Numbered from the stretch's first letter, positions 37,282 to 47,305 are shown. The stretch: 64,000 nt of DNA from Pseudoalteromonas denitrificans DSM 6059 (GCF_900112265.1 NZ_FOLO01000023.1:1-64000), one strand, 5' to 3'. Notes: generated by a model from the sequence alone, not told the origin. Program-made: numbers and translations.

Positions 37282-37316
37282 AACTATCAGTCAAAAAATA
37301 AAACTGACTGATAGTT
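37282..37316 (-). terminator. intercistronic hairpin between precursor and enzyme genes
   Basis: AACTATCAGTCA (37282-37293) pairs perfectly with TGACTGATAGTT (37305-37316) around an 11-nt loop. It lies in the 79-bp gap between bufA-like and bufB-like genes. No T-tract follows in the leftward direction, so it may be a partial terminator or an mRNA-stabilising element that gives more precursor than enzyme. Confidence 0.55.
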
Positions 37317-37338
37317 TAATGTCATTTAGCAATAAATA

Positions 37339-37791
37339 TTAACTATCTACTGAACCACCAATATCCCCACACGCTTTAGCAGGCATAGAAACAAACCCTG
37401 TTCCTTTACATGAAGCATGGCCTCCACAAGCATTATTAGCTGTTTTACAATCATTATGACCGCCACAGATATTTACATCATTGCAATGTACCAGCTCTGT
37501 TTTTGCAATTTCACCTACCCATTTGTCAGCCACTCTTCCACCGACATCACCGCACGCTTTTGCAGGCATAGCAACAAAACCAGTACCTTTACACGATGCT
37601 TTACCACCACAGGCATTATTAGCTGTTTTACAATCATTATGACCACCACATACATTCACATCATAGCAATGCACTAAGTCTGTAGTTCCACCTGTTGTTG
37701 CAACAGCAGTTGTTGACGTTGTATCTGTGCTACTACAACCCACTAAACCTGCAACCATTGCTGCCATTGCAACACCTGTAAATGCTTTCAT
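37339..37791 (-). CDS. bufA: bufferin-like RiPP precursor lipoprotein with two tandem Cys-rich cores
   Basis: 150 residues. The signal ends in a lipobox, AGLVGC (Cys19). After a Thr/Ser-rich linker come two near-identical units of about 47 residues (39-85 and 100-146), each with six Cys in the order HC-x5-C-x5-C-x6-C-x5-C-x12-C and ending KAC-GD-x-GG. Single-unit relatives are the DUF2282-type BufA precursors modified by DUF692 enzymes and used in copper binding. AGAGGA precedes the ATG. It is first in an operon with bufB-like and bufC-like genes. The lipobox, if real, would keep the modified protein on a membrane. Confidence 0.8.
   Translation of the reverse strand: MKAFTGVAMAAMVAGLVGCSSTDTTSTTAVATTGGTTDLVHCYDVNVCGGHNDCKTANNACGGKASCKGTGFVAMPAKACGDVGGRVADKWVGEIAKTELVHCNDVNICGGHNDCKTANNACGGHASCKGTGFVSMPAKACGDIGGSVDS
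37354..37494 (-). repeat. second internal repeat of the bufferin precursor
   Basis: Encodes residues 100-146, a copy of residues 39-85 with few substitutions (Y43 to N104, V47 to I108, K64 to H125, A74 to S135, V83 to I144). Confidence 0.8.
37537..37677 (-). repeat. first internal repeat of the bufferin precursor
   Basis: Encodes residues 39-85 with six cysteines. The two units repeat every 61 residues and are joined by a 14-residue linker containing a Trp. Confidence 0.8.
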
Positions 37792-38246
37792 TGTAAATTC
37801 CTCTTATATATTTGATTTATACCCTCCCTGTTTAAGAAATATCTTAAATAGCTTGGTTATATTTAGCTGCTTAAGCACGCTAAAAACTAAGACCTAAGCT
37901 TTGGGAATTAACTTTCAGATTAGTCGTAAATTCACTAGATTTAAATTTCAATAACAAAAAAAGTACAAAAAATCGGAATTTAGCACTTCATTATATGTTT
38001 AAAACGAACCATTTTTTATTGCGATAATAGCCAATGTATTTTTATTCATTTTTTGCTGAGATATTCTCAATTTATATCCCATTATTTGTAGTGTTTTTTA
38101 TAAATAAAAATTTAAATATCAATTTAGTAGCATGAGAAAGCTGGTTTTTAAAAATTCTGATATTTATTCTAAATAATGAATTACCTCTTGCCTCACATTA
38201 TGATACGATTTTTCTCCTGATCTCTTTTTAACTTAAGCAAAGAAAC
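37792..38246. other. divergent intergenic region, bufferin operon and aminotransferase
   Basis: 455 bp of strongly AT-rich DNA holding two divergent promoters. No coding sequence, RNA gene or clear operator was recognised. Confidence 0.5.
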
Positions 38247-39446
38247 ATGAAAATCGCAGTGCCTCAAATTGATACTCTAGATCATATTTTACCTGAAGAA
38301 CCTCTTTTGATGATGGGCGCTGGACCAGTTCCTATTCCTCAAGCCGTTGCAAATGCAAATGGGATAGTGATCAATCATTTAGGCGAAACCATGGGGAAAA
38401 TAATCCATCAAGTAAAATCAATGGCGGGTTACATATTTCAAACCGACTCTCCTTGGATTGTGGGTGTTGCTGGCCCAGGCTCTGCAGCAATGGAAATGGC
38501 GGTAGCCAATTTAGTATGGAAAAATACAAAAGTTTTAAGTATCTGTAATGGTTTTTTTTCTAATCGCTTGGCTCAAATGGCACAAAGAGCTGGTGCAGAG
38601 GTTGAACAGGTTTCAATTGTCGAAGGCCAAAGTGCAAACCCAGTTGAAATTAGAAAACTTTTAGAAGAATTAACCCCTGAAGTCATCACAATTGTACAAG
38701 GTGAAACATCAAATACCACCTATAACCACCAGTTAGCAGAAATTGGCAAACTCGCTAAAGAATTTAACTGTTATCTCATTGTAGATGCGGTATGTACCCT
38801 CAGTACTATGCCATTAAAAATGGATGAGTGGCATATAGATGCGGTGATCACAGGAGGCCAAAAAGGCCTAAGTTCAATTCCTGGTGTGTCTTTAGTTGCA
38901 TTTTCAGATAGAGCCTGGCAACGCATTAGCAACCGAGTGATTCAAATTCCACAGTGGACCTTAGATGCCATGCTTGCCTCTAACTTTTGGCATCAAGACT
39001 CTTATCATTATACAGCCCCCGTTTCTGGGCTATTAGCACTTCATGAAGCAATGCGACTTATTTGTAATGAAACATTAGAAAAAAGGTTTAAAAGACATTT
39101 AACCTGCTCAACAGCACTACAAAGTGCAATTGAAAGTTTAGGATTAGACTTATATATAGATGGTAAAAACAGACTCAACTCGGTCATCGGGATCCGTTTA
39201 CCAGAACAACTAGAGTCGAAAATAGTATGCGAGCATATATCAAAAAATTATCGTGTTGAAATAGCCGGTTCTTTTGGACCCCCTATCGTACGTATAGGTC
39301 AAATGGGTGAACAGTGTCGCGAACATAACCTGTTCAGAACCATACATGCTTTTGGTTCTACTTTTAAAGATTTAGGCATAAAAGTAGATGTACCTGCAGG
39401 CATGGCGCAGCTAGAAAACATGCTACAGAGACAAAAATTTTGTTAA
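38247..39446 (+). CDS. class V PLP-dependent aminotransferase (alanine-glyoxylate aminotransferase-like)
   Basis: 399 residues with the class V fold: GPGSAAMEMAVANLV, NGFFSNRLAQMAQRAG, QGETSNTTYN, LIVDAVCTLSTMP (PLP-pyridine Asp180) and GGQKGLSSIPG with Lys206 as the Schiff-base lysine. This group converts alanine, serine or phosphonate-type amines with glyoxylate or pyruvate acceptors. It is monocistronic and convergent with a GDPD gene. The exact substrate pair is not determinable. Confidence 0.85.
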   Translation: MKIAVPQIDTLDHILPEEPLLMMGAGPVPIPQAVANANGIVINHLGETMGKIIHQVKSMAGYIFQTDSPWIVGVAGPGSAAMEMAVANLVWKNTKVLSICNGFFSNRLAQMAQRAGAEVEQVSIVEGQSANPVEIRKLLEELTPEVITIVQGETSNTTYNHQLAEIGKLAKEFNCYLIVDAVCTLSTMPLKMDEWHIDAVITGGQKGLSSIPGVSLVAFSDRAWQRISNRVIQIPQWTLDAMLASNFWHQDSYHYTAPVSGLLALHEAMRLICNETLEKRFKRHLTCSTALQSAIESLGLDLYIDGKNRLNSVIGIRLPEQLESKIVCEHISKNYRVEIAGSFGPPIVRIGQMGEQCREHNLFRTIHAFGSTFKDLGIKVDVPAGMAQLENMLQRQKFC

Positions 39447-39462
39447 TTGTCACTTGATTTTG

Positions 39463-39503
39463 AACGGTCTTAAATCGATTAACAATCGTGTTTTAAGACC
39501 GTT
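39463..39503. terminator. two-tier hairpin between convergent genes
   Basis: AACGGTCTTAAA (39463-39474) pairs with TTTAAGACCGTT (39492-39503), and CGATT/AATCG (39476-39480/39484-39488) forms an inner stem. It sits 17 bp after the aminotransferase stop. There is no strong T-tract, but the length and place suit a transcript end. Confidence 0.5.
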
Positions 39504-39551
39504 AGGTACATTTAAAACGTGCAGTTCTCGAAAAATCTAGGCAATCAAGTT

Positions 39552-40892
39552 TTACAGAATGCTTGCAGGTAAATTCATACAACTTGCATAATAACTTACT
39601 GTGCCCGGCCAGTCTGCAAACACTCCTGATACACCGACTTGTTTTGCCAAAACATCAAGTATTACGAGTTGATCGCCATTATTATTGATCAGTTCTTTAA
39701 CTGACTGATAATACCAACCACCACCACTGTCAAGTGGACCTGAACGTTCAAGTGTCCAGGTAATAATATCTAAGCCAGCAGCTTTGGCTTGCTTGGCATA
39801 TTCAGAAGGCACAATTTTGTTATCACTGTCTATTGTTATCAACATCCACATTGGGGGAGCGATAATTTTAATATTATGTGCTGTTAGCTCTTCCATAGAG
39901 GGTTGCCAGCTACTTGGGTCTGTATGGTCAAAATCACTGTCATCATAACGACCATCTAAATATACAGCCTGATCAGCAAATTCAGGGGCATTATTAACCC
40001 AATATTTGATGTCTTCAAAGTTAAAAGATTGCGGATAAACATGCTCTGGTTTAATACCTTGGGCAATATATTCATCTAACATTTTTTGTGCGTAATCATG
40101 CTGGCTCATTCCATTAAAAGGCATTTCAACACTCGGGGACTTAAGCTCAGGCGTCATTTTCACCCCTAATTGCTTAAATAAGGTGATACTTTGTGCGTGT
40201 GTCATCAAAGTCCCTTTATTAGCATACAAATCTGTGCGCCAGTCGGCTGTGCCTTTTAAATATTGCGCTATTGTGGTTGCATTGCTATCGGATGCATCCA
40301 TTTTTCCTGTTAATTGTTTGAATTCAGCCAAAGTAATATCACTAGTACAACACTTTGCACTTGCACTGATCCCCGCAGCCTGATCGGCCGGGCTAAAAGG
40401 AATTGAACATTTATCTGCTAACTCAGGAATGGCTAAAATATTAGTGGTTGTATGTAAGTCGCATTGAGAATGGCGACAAACAAGCGCTTTATCTTTGGTG
40501 AAAGTAACATCACACTCTAAAATACCAGCGCCCATACGTGCTGCTGCAACATAAGATTCTTTTGTATGCTCAGGAAACTGCATAGGCGCACCACGGTGGC
40601 CTATCGAAAAATCAGTTTTATAAAATGGTCCTTCACTACACTGCTGTAGCTTATGTTTAAGCTCACTATTATCCATATCTTCAATCAGTGAGTATGGACG
40701 AGGGCCTACCTGTATATCAGGGCCAGTACCAACAGGCACTGTAACAATGACTGGAATTTCTATTTTTTCATTTACTATTTCTTCAACTATTACTGTCTTT
40801 TCAACTTCGACTATTTGAGTATTGTCATCATCACAACCATTTAAATTGATTAATGAGACACAGATCATAGCTAATTTAAAACGCGGTTTCAT
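39552..40892 (-). CDS. glycerophosphodiester phosphodiesterase lipoprotein
   Basis: 446 residues with a short lipoprotein signal (INLNGC). The GDPD barrel keeps its catalytic set: [14 protein letters not shown] (HRG), [11 protein letters not shown] (ExD) and CRHSQC (second His). Additional inserts rich in Cys ([19 protein letters not shown]) suggest disulfides. It would hydrolyse glycerophosphodiesters to glycerol 3-phosphate outside the inner membrane. GGAAG precedes the ATG. No glp transporter is adjacent. Confidence 0.88.
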   Translation of the reverse strand: MKPRFKLAMICVSLINLNGCDDDNTQIVEVEKTVIVEEIVNEKIEIPVIVTVPVGTGPDIQVGPRPYSLIEDMDNSELKHKLQQCSEGPFYKTDFSIGHRGAPMQFPEHTKESYVAAARMGAGILECDVTFTKDKALVCRHSQCDLHTTTNILAIPELADKCSIPFSPADQAAGISASAKCCTSDITLAEFKQLTGKMDASDSNATTIAQYLKGTADWRTDLYANKGTLMTHAQSITLFKQLGVKMTPELKSPSVEMPFNGMSQHDYAQKMLDEYIAQGIKPEHVYPQSFNFEDIKYWVNNAPEFADQAVYLDGRYDDSDFDHTDPSSWQPSMEELTAHNIKIIAPPMWMLITIDSDNKIVPSEYAKQAKAAGLDIITWTLERSGPLDSGGGWYYQSVKELINNNGDQLVILDVLAKQVGVSGVFADWPGTVSYYASCMNLPASIL

Positions 40893-41148
40893 ATACTTCC
40901 ATTTTATTTATTATAATTAAAAACAGGAGTACAGTAAAAGTAAGATATGACACTAAGTCGTTATTAATATGACAATTTAATTAAATACGAGGTGGAGTCA
41001 ACTGAATGAAAAATAAAGAATACGATGACAATTAAATTTTGAGCATTGCAATGACAAATCGACCCTATTTATAGTTCAAAAATCCAATTACTTTTATTAT
41101 TGACCCCCTTGTTCTGTGGATGATTGTCATTAGGTATGCATTTAAAAT

Positions 41149-41886
41149 TTATTTTGTATAAAAATCATCTATTATTCTTTGATAACTCCCATCACTTTTC
41201 ATTTGTTTTAATATTTTATTGAATGCTTTAATCGTTGCTTTGCGCTTGCGCTTTTTTGAAAATCCTAAATAAGATAAGTTTTTTTGAATAATAGCCAGCT
41301 GTTTTATCTCGCCTATCCTTCCCATTTTTTTTAATTCGAAGCGCACGACATGTCGCTCTTCAACCATAATATCAAATCTTTTTGCAAGTAACTTTTTAAT
41401 ATTTTGACTTGTTTTTGTAGCCACACTTATTTCGATAATGCCTTTTTCTAATAGATGCTCAAATTGCGGACCTGAATTGTAGCCCCTCACTCTGCCAAAT
41501 TGATAAGGGCTTAAGCTACTCAAGTCTCCATTCCATTGAATAGGTGAGTTCTTTAGAACAAACAACGTGGTATCTTCTGATGTATACGCATCCGAGTAAT
41601 CTGTAAACTTCAATCGATTCACACTTTTAAAAAAAGGAAAGAGGCCATCAGCAGTTCCATCTTTAATCATCTTAACTGCCCTTGCCCATGGAACTAAGTG
41701 AATTTCAATTGGTACATTCATACGTTTGAAGATTTCTTCAATAAGATCAACATTGAACCCTTTAATTCTTTCATTTTCTTCATAAACGTAAGGAGGAAAT
41801 TCAGTAGAGACAAGATAAATAAACTGACCCAAAGCCGTAGAACTAAATACCAATAAAACAAATCCAAATAAAAATGTTATTTTCAT
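41149..41886 (-). CDS. periplasmic amino-acid-type substrate-binding protein (SBP_bac_3), orphan
   Basis: About 245 residues with a signal peptide (MKITFLFGFVLLVFSSTALG). The SBP_bac_3 fold is visible: YLVSTEFPPYVYEENERIKGFNVDLIEEIFKRM, PWARAVKMIKDGTADGLFPFF, and a C-terminal IIDDFYTK. ATG at 41886 with AAGGTGA upstream is chosen over one 60 bases earlier. No permease or ATPase of this type is adjacent. It may feed a distant transporter or a sensor. Confidence 0.83.
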   Translation of the reverse strand: MKITFLFGFVLLVFSSTALGQFIYLVSTEFPPYVYEENERIKGFNVDLIEEIFKRMNVPIEIHLVPWARAVKMIKDGTADGLFPFFKSVNRLKFTDYSDAYTSEDTTLFVLKNSPIQWNGDLSSLSPYQFGRVRGYNSGPQFEHLLEKGIIEISVATKTSQNIKKLLAKRFDIMVEERHVVRFELKKMGRIGEIKQLAIIQKNLSYLGFSKKRKRKATIKAFNKILKQMKSDGSYQRIIDDFYTK

Positions 41887-42595
41887 AACTTTCACCTTTA
41901 GCTTTATCTTTATTAGTTTTGATTCAGCTATAAGTATAGGAGACACAAATTAGCTTATTAGCATGAAGCTTTATTTATTATCATTGCATAATCTTTCTAG
42001 TTAATCGTAATAACATTTCCATTATGCTAAGTTTGATACCGTAAAGTGTGTTATGAAGTTTTAGATTGTTTTTACACTGCCAGACTTTAATATTGATTAT
42101 GTGCACTCTTATTTCTTTCATTACCAATAGAAGTGCACGTTATGCACTTATTTGTATCCTCACTTTTACATTCAATAGTTTATTTTAATTTTAAAACAAT
42201 GTATTAGCAAAGCTCACAGATTGTAAATCAATACCATTTCCTTACCTTACATCGAATCTAATTAAAGGTATTTAAGCGTCCTTTCTAGCTCATAAAAATA
42301 AATGTCAGATGCGATTGCATAATAACATTGATGGGATGAGGTTTTGATTCTATAAATGATGGGCAATATGCAAACGGTTACAACCTATGAAAAAATGGTG
42401 TTTAAGGCTAAAAAACAAAATCACCTAAAATTAGCGCGTTTTAAAAACTGACTTGAACTGCTAAGAATAGGATGTAAATAAAATGTCTGCAGTTATACAC
42501 ATAGGTTTAAATTTTAAGACTGAGTCATATATGAACCACACATGTGTAAGATTAACTTCTAAACGTTTTTAATGAGATCCTGTAATTAATTTTAT
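41887..42595. other. long AT-rich intergenic region
   Basis: About 700 bp without a recognised gene. The only candidate is a 29-codon frame at 42483-42572, preceded by AGGA and followed 23 bp later by a strong hairpin. It has no recognisable homology and is left as a low-confidence possibility. Confidence 0.45.
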
Positions 42596-42621
42596 AAAAA
42601 GGCCAAATGAATGGCCTTTTT
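42596..42621 (-). terminator. rho-independent terminator of the MacAB-like operon
   Basis: AAAAAGGCCA (42596-42605) pairs with TGGCCTTTTT (42612-42621). Reading leftward it lies 20 bp after the last permease gene and ends in a T run; it also works rightward, so it may be bidirectional. Confidence 0.75.
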
Positions 42622-42641
42622 ATGTTTTTACTTTTCTGTAA

Positions 42642-43847
42642 TTACATTTCTCTTGTCGCGATTGCAGGTGATATATTTGCCGCTTTATATGCGGGATAAA
42701 GTACCGACAAAAGACTAATGATATATATCGAAAGTACACCAAACCCCAAATAATAAAATGGTAGCCTAGGTAAAGAAAAGTTATCTACCAATACAAGGTT
42801 GAGTGCGATACAACTTATCATACCCAATAGTATTCCGATTGTGCTAACTAAAATATTTTCTGTCAAAAAGTATTGAATAATTTGTAGTTTACTCGCTCCC
42901 AGAGCACGCCTTGTTCCAATTTGTTTTTTACGCGCATTTATTGAATAACTTGCTTGACCTATAATCCCAAAAGCTGTGATCAACGACAGTGTAATGATAA
43001 GTGATTTTAATATGCTAACGGTACCTTGTTCAGTGCTTAGGGCATTATCACGAACTTCACCTAGCGTTTCTATTTTATTTATCATACGTCCTGGAGTTTT
43101 CAGCAGTAAAGCTTCAACCTGAGATATTGCAATATCTTTTTGACCTTTTTTTGCGCGTACAAGGTACTTCATTTCTTCAGTGATCAAGACACTTGGTACA
43201 AATATACTGAACTCAACATTACGCCAGAAATACCAGGGAGACTGCATCTTATCAACAATTCCTTTGACCCTGACCCTAGTATCACCTACGTACAATAATT
43301 TAGAAACAGCCTGACGCCAATCATCTTTATACAAAAACTCAGCAAATGCCTTTGTGATGATAATAGAGTCAGGCCATTTTATACTATCTGATTTAACATA
43401 AAGTACATCTTGTTCTGTAAAATCTTCACCAATCAAAATTTCCATATCAAGCGTATCCACAACGGCATTATCCGTATAGTACTTTGCCGTATAGTCACCA
43501 GTTTCTTCCTTTTCGTCAGTATACAAATCTTGATACTTCCCCATTCCTATTAATGGAATAGTATTAATTGGAGCAGCACTTGTGACTGTATTCAAAGACC
43601 TTATTTGTGCCATATCAGATTTAATCTGATTCTCATTTTGCATGTCTTTATCTTGAGCATAAATGCTGACATAAAACGAGTTTTCTTGATCTGCACCTGT
43701 TGGAATATCTAACAGTTTTGTTTTATCACTAATAATATATGTGGCATTCACAATCACAGTAAACGTAATCACTATCTGTAAAATGAGCAGGAAAGGACCT
43801 GTCATTTGTTTTTTTAAAACTTTCAATATAAGAGGTATATCACGCAT
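42642..43847 (-). CDS. FtsX/MacB-type ABC permease subunit 2
   Basis: 401 residues: one N-terminal helix (about 18-37), a MacB_PCD periplasmic domain, and a C-terminal three-helix FtsX block with the conserved ARKKQIGTRRALGASKLQI. It is the last gene of a four-gene leftward operon (fusion protein, ATPase, two permeases). It differs enough from the neighbouring permease that the pair probably forms a heterodimer. Confidence 0.88.
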   Translation of the reverse strand: MRDIPLILKVLKKQMTGPFLLILQIVITFTVIVNATYIISDKTKLLDIPTGADQENSFYVSIYAQDKDMQNENQIKSDMAQIRSLNTVTSAAPINTIPLIGMGKYQDLYTDEKEETGDYTAKYYTDNAVVDTLDMEILIGEDFTEQDVLYVKSDSIKWPDSIIITKAFAEFLYKDDWRQAVSKLLYVGDTRVRVKGIVDKMQSPWYFWRNVEFSIFVPSVLITEEMKYLVRAKKGQKDIAISQVEALLLKTPGRMINKIETLGEVRDNALSTEQGTVSILKSLIITLSLITAFGIIGQASYSINARKKQIGTRRALGASKLQIIQYFLTENILVSTIGILLGMISCIALNLVLVDNFSLPRLPFYYLGFGVLSIYIISLLSVLYPAYKAANISPAIATREM

Positions 43848-43856
43848 AATCTTTCC

Positions 43857-45182
43857 TTACTTTTGTCTTAACTGCATACAGGCAGATGTACGACTCACTT
43901 TGATTGTTGGATAAATACCTGCTATTAGAGTGGCAAGAATGGATAGTAATAAACCTGATAATAAAAGCTCAATATTAAGCGTCATAACTTGATCATTTAA
44001 CTTAGTATAAATATGCTTGAAATATTCAAGTGATATAAAAGTCAATAACATGCCTAATACACCCCCACATAAACCTATGCATAAAGATTCGATGAGATAT
44101 TGATAAAAAATCGATTGTTTAGAGGCCCCCAAAGCCCGTCTAAGTGCAACTTCAGAAGACTTTCCTGTAAATTTAGCGAGCATCAATCCAACAGTATTAA
44201 ACAAACAAACACATAAGAATAAAATTGCTAACCACATCAAAATCTGTGTATCTTTATTTGTAACATTTTGATATTTAAACCAAGTTTTAATTGATGTTAG
44301 GCGATTATCAAGTGGTCTAGGGAAGCGTCCCAAAGCTTTTTGATCAGAGACATAATTATCGATAAATTGTTGGTACTGTTCTTTTTCTGCTTTATCTTTA
44401 AATTCAGCCCAAAATAAAATCCACATGCATTCTGACTGTAACAAACTTTCATAAGTATCACTGGCTTTATCTTTTTGACAGTAATATATAGACTTACCTT
44501 CGTTAAACCATCCAAGTGAAATTTGAGTACTGAAAGGAAAATACAAATCTTCGGGTTCAGCAAACATAAAAACATTTGTTGCATATAGTTTAGGTAAAAA
44601 AGTACGTTTTTTTGTTACCCCTATAATAGTAAAAACTTCGCCACCATAAATAAGCGTTTTACCGACTGAGTTTGCGCCAGAAAAAAACTTATTATTGGTT
44701 TTTTCACTTATTACTACCAAATTAGCACTATTTTTATCATCCTCTTTACTCCATGCCTGACCATATAAAAAAGGCACGTCAAACAAAGCGAAAAAATCAT
44801 GAGATACTGATTTCGCCTGCGCCATAAATGTTTTTTTCTCTCCATCAATTGAGGTCGACTCCAATGGCATATCCATTTGGGCAATAGGAGAGTGTTTAAA
44901 CTTTTCACCTAAAGAAAGTAAATTATTAGCATCAATATAAGTCAAATGAAAAGGCGTTATATCAGGCTCTCTCCAAGATTTTTCTATCGACCAATTATCA
45001 AGTTGTACAGCAAATAAGTTATTTTCTTTATGGGGTAAAGGGTTCTTACTAGACAAGTAATTAACTGTAATTGTTGTCATTGAGGCCGCAACGCCTATTG
45101 CTAATGCAAATACCATTAAAAAAACCAAAATAGGAGATTTTCGCATGCTTATTAAGGCAAGTTTTAAATAATAATTAAACAT
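43857..45182 (-). CDS. FtsX/MacB-type ABC permease subunit 1
   Basis: 441 residues with the same plan as its neighbour: N-terminal helix (PILVFLMVFALAIGVAASM), periplasmic MacB_PCD domain, then three helices and the KSSEVALRRALGASKQSI motif. It lies 6 bp after the ATPase gene and 9 bp before the second permease. MacAB-like pumps of this type export peptides, siderophores or macrolides. Confidence 0.88.
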   Translation of the reverse strand: MFNYYLKLALISMRKSPILVFLMVFALAIGVAASMTTITVNYLSSKNPLPHKENNLFAVQLDNWSIEKSWREPDITPFHLTYIDANNLLSLGEKFKHSPIAQMDMPLESTSIDGEKKTFMAQAKSVSHDFFALFDVPFLYGQAWSKEDDKNSANLVVISEKTNNKFFSGANSVGKTLIYGGEVFTIIGVTKKRTFLPKLYATNVFMFAEPEDLYFPFSTQISLGWFNEGKSIYYCQKDKASDTYESLLQSECMWILFWAEFKDKAEKEQYQQFIDNYVSDQKALGRFPRPLDNRLTSIKTWFKYQNVTNKDTQILMWLAILFLCVCLFNTVGLMLAKFTGKSSEVALRRALGASKQSIFYQYLIESLCIGLCGGVLGMLLTFISLEYFKHIYTKLNDQVMTLNIELLLSGLLLSILATLIAGIYPTIKVSRTSACMQLRQK

Positions 45183-45188
45183 ATAAAC

Positions 45189-45878
45189 CTACGCTATTGC
45201 TTGTTGTAATGGTGTACTTTCGCTTAAGTATCCATCTGAAATATGTACAATCCGCCCAGCTTGTTGTGCCTGTTCATCATTATGAGTCACCATAACAATC
45301 GTGGTACCAGCTTTATTTATGTCATGCAATAAAGCCATTACGCCATCCGCCATTTTTGAGTCAAGATTACCTGTGGGTTCATCCGCCAAGATAATTGAAG
45401 GGCTGCCAGCCAAAGCGCGTGCAATGGCAACTCTTTGTTGTTGTCCACCCGATAATTGCGGTGGGAAATGTTTATGGCGACCAGCTAACCCAACTTGTTC
45501 AAGTGCATTTTCAATTCTTGCTTTACGCTCTTTTGATGAAAAATGCCTATACCTCAAAGGGACATCTACATTATCATAAACATTTAATTCAGGAATAAGG
45601 TTAAAGCTTTGAAATACAAAACCTATTTTTTCATTTCGGATCCGAGAACTTTCTTTATCATTAAGATTAGCAACCTGAACCCCATCAATTTCATATTGAC
45701 CAAAACTAGGTTGCTCCAGCATACCAGTCATATTTAAAAAGGTTGTCTTACCTGAGCCTGAAGGGCCTACAACGGCTACAAAATCACCTTGTTTAATTTC
45801 CAGTTCAAAGGAATGCAGGGCCTGAGTTTTTACATTTCCTACGATAAAGTGCTTTGAAATACCTGACATTTTTAACAT
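45189..45878 (-). CDS. ABC transporter ATPase (MacB-N/LolD type)
   Basis: About 229 residues with GPSGSGKTTFLN (Walker A), FVFQSFNLIPEL (Q-loop), LSGGQQQRVAIARA (signature), IILADEPTGNLDS (Walker B) and VTHN (H-loop). The frame opens at 45959, but that would bury 65 bp in the fusion-protein gene; the Met at 45878 fits the family start. It powers the two FtsX-like permeases downstream. Confidence 0.92.
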   Translation of the reverse strand: MLKMSGISKHFIVGNVKTQALHSFELEIKQGDFVAVVGPSGSGKTTFLNMTGMLEQPSFGQYEIDGVQVANLNDKESSRIRNEKIGFVFQSFNLIPELNVYDNVDVPLRYRHFSSKERKARIENALEQVGLAGRHKHFPPQLSGGQQQRVAIARALAGSPSIILADEPTGNLDSKMADGVMALLHDINKAGTTIVMVTHNDEQAQQAGRIVHISDGYLSESTPLQQAIA

Positions 45879-45894
45879 TATTTCGCTCCTTGAT

Positions 45895-47172
45895 TTATTG
45901 GGTGATCGCAACCTGTTGTGCGTTATTAAAGGGTGCAAGCTGAGAGACAACCACTTCATCGCCTGATTTTAAGCCTGAAATGATTTCAACTTTGGAAAGG
46001 CTCTTAGCACCTATCTTTATTTTTGTTTTATATGCAACTTCATCTTTTATCAGGTAAGCTTCTCTACCACCATTACCGTCGATAAATGCACCTCTAGGTA
46101 AATAGAATACGTCATTAATTTCTTCAAATAATATACGTGTCGTTAAACGCTGATTCTGCCTTAATCCCATGGGTAATTTATCTGAAAAACGAATGCGCCC
46201 TTCTACTTTATTATTAATTACTTCAGGGGCAATACCGACGAGTTCACCTGTAATATTTTTGCCATTGTGAATAATTTCAGTTTTCATGCCTAATGCCAAA
46301 TCATCAGCATAAGACTCTGGTATTGATGCAACAAGCTCAAAGTTCTCCAGCTCAATGACATTCATAATTGCCTGATGTTTATTCACTGCAGATTTTTGTT
46401 CAATAAAACGAGTGCCTATCATGCCAGTCACTGGAGAAGTAATATTTAGTGCCTTAACCTGACGTTTTAAGTTTTTTACTTTTAAGGCCTGATTAATAAC
46501 TTCATGATCGCTCGATTGTACTTCAAACTCTAAACTTTCAAGAGCCAAAGCAGACTCTTTAATTGCATGTTTATATTCCAATTGTGCATTTTGCAAATCA
46601 TCCTTGGCTTTTTGAAAATCAATATCACTGATCAAAGATTTTGATTCAGCTTCATCAGAGCGTTTCATTTCTCTTTTTGCAGCATTTAGTTTAACTAAAG
46701 CCTGATCAGCTAATTTTTCAGCCTCTAATACACTGCGTTTTGCTTGTATTTTTTGTCTAGCTAATTGCGTTTTATATTTAGATAATCTGGTTTGTGCTTG
46801 CTCATATAAATTTTCAAGCTCTGGACTGTGAATTTTTGCGATAACTTGGCTTTTATTGACTTTATCTCCTGGAGAAACCATAAAGGTAACCACACCTTGA
46901 GAGGGGCTATAAAGCTTTGGTTTTACACCAGCAACAACCCTTGCTTGGACAGAGAAATCTCGGGTAAATGAGCCAAACTTGACTTTTGCTGTTTGAATAC
47001 GTGTTTGTGAAACCGTATGTTCACTTAACATCCATTTACTAAAAGCAGGCAAAGATAAGCTGGTAATAATAATGATTAATAACACTAATATAAAATAAAC
47101 AATTCGTGTTTTTAATGAGGAGTTAGTCTCTATAATAGAGTCTTGCGCCCCGGTCCCCTGAATGGCAGACAT
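45895..47172 (-). CDS. HlyD/RND-type periplasmic membrane fusion protein
   Basis: 425 residues: N-terminal membrane helix (about 26-46), a split lipoyl/biotinyl domain (SPSQGVVTFMVSPGDKVNKSQVIAKI near 87 and ITSPVTGMIGTRFIEQKSAVNKHQ), a long alpha-helical hairpin between them (about 120-235), then beta-barrel and membrane-proximal domains. It would link the ABC permeases to an outer-membrane channel. No TolC-like gene is in the window, so an unlinked one must be used. Confidence 0.88.
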   Translation of the reverse strand: MSAIQGTGAQDSIIETNSSLKTRIVYFILVLLIIIITSLSLPAFSKWMLSEHTVSQTRIQTAKVKFGSFTRDFSVQARVVAGVKPKLYSPSQGVVTFMVSPGDKVNKSQVIAKIHSPELENLYEQAQTRLSKYKTQLARQKIQAKRSVLEAEKLADQALVKLNAAKREMKRSDEAESKSLISDIDFQKAKDDLQNAQLEYKHAIKESALALESLEFEVQSSDHEVINQALKVKNLKRQVKALNITSPVTGMIGTRFIEQKSAVNKHQAIMNVIELENFELVASIPESYADDLALGMKTEIIHNGKNITGELVGIAPEVINNKVEGRIRFSDKLPMGLRQNQRLTTRILFEEINDVFYLPRGAFIDGNGGREAYLIKDEVAYKTKIKIGAKSLSKVEIISGLKSGDEVVVSQLAPFNNAQQVAITQ

Positions 47173-47305
47173 GCTGAAATTTCCGTAATATTAGAGTATT
47201 AAGATTAAGTCTAACAAAAAGGTACACAGATGTAACATAGTTTATTTATAATATTTACATTACGGTTAACTTAAATACAAAGTGTATTATTATTACCCAT
47301 TACTA

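Noticed and set aside
42642-47172. MacAB-like operon as exporter of the RiPP at 19756
   Set aside because: The distance is over 22 kb and nothing in the sequence connects them, so I do not claim a link.
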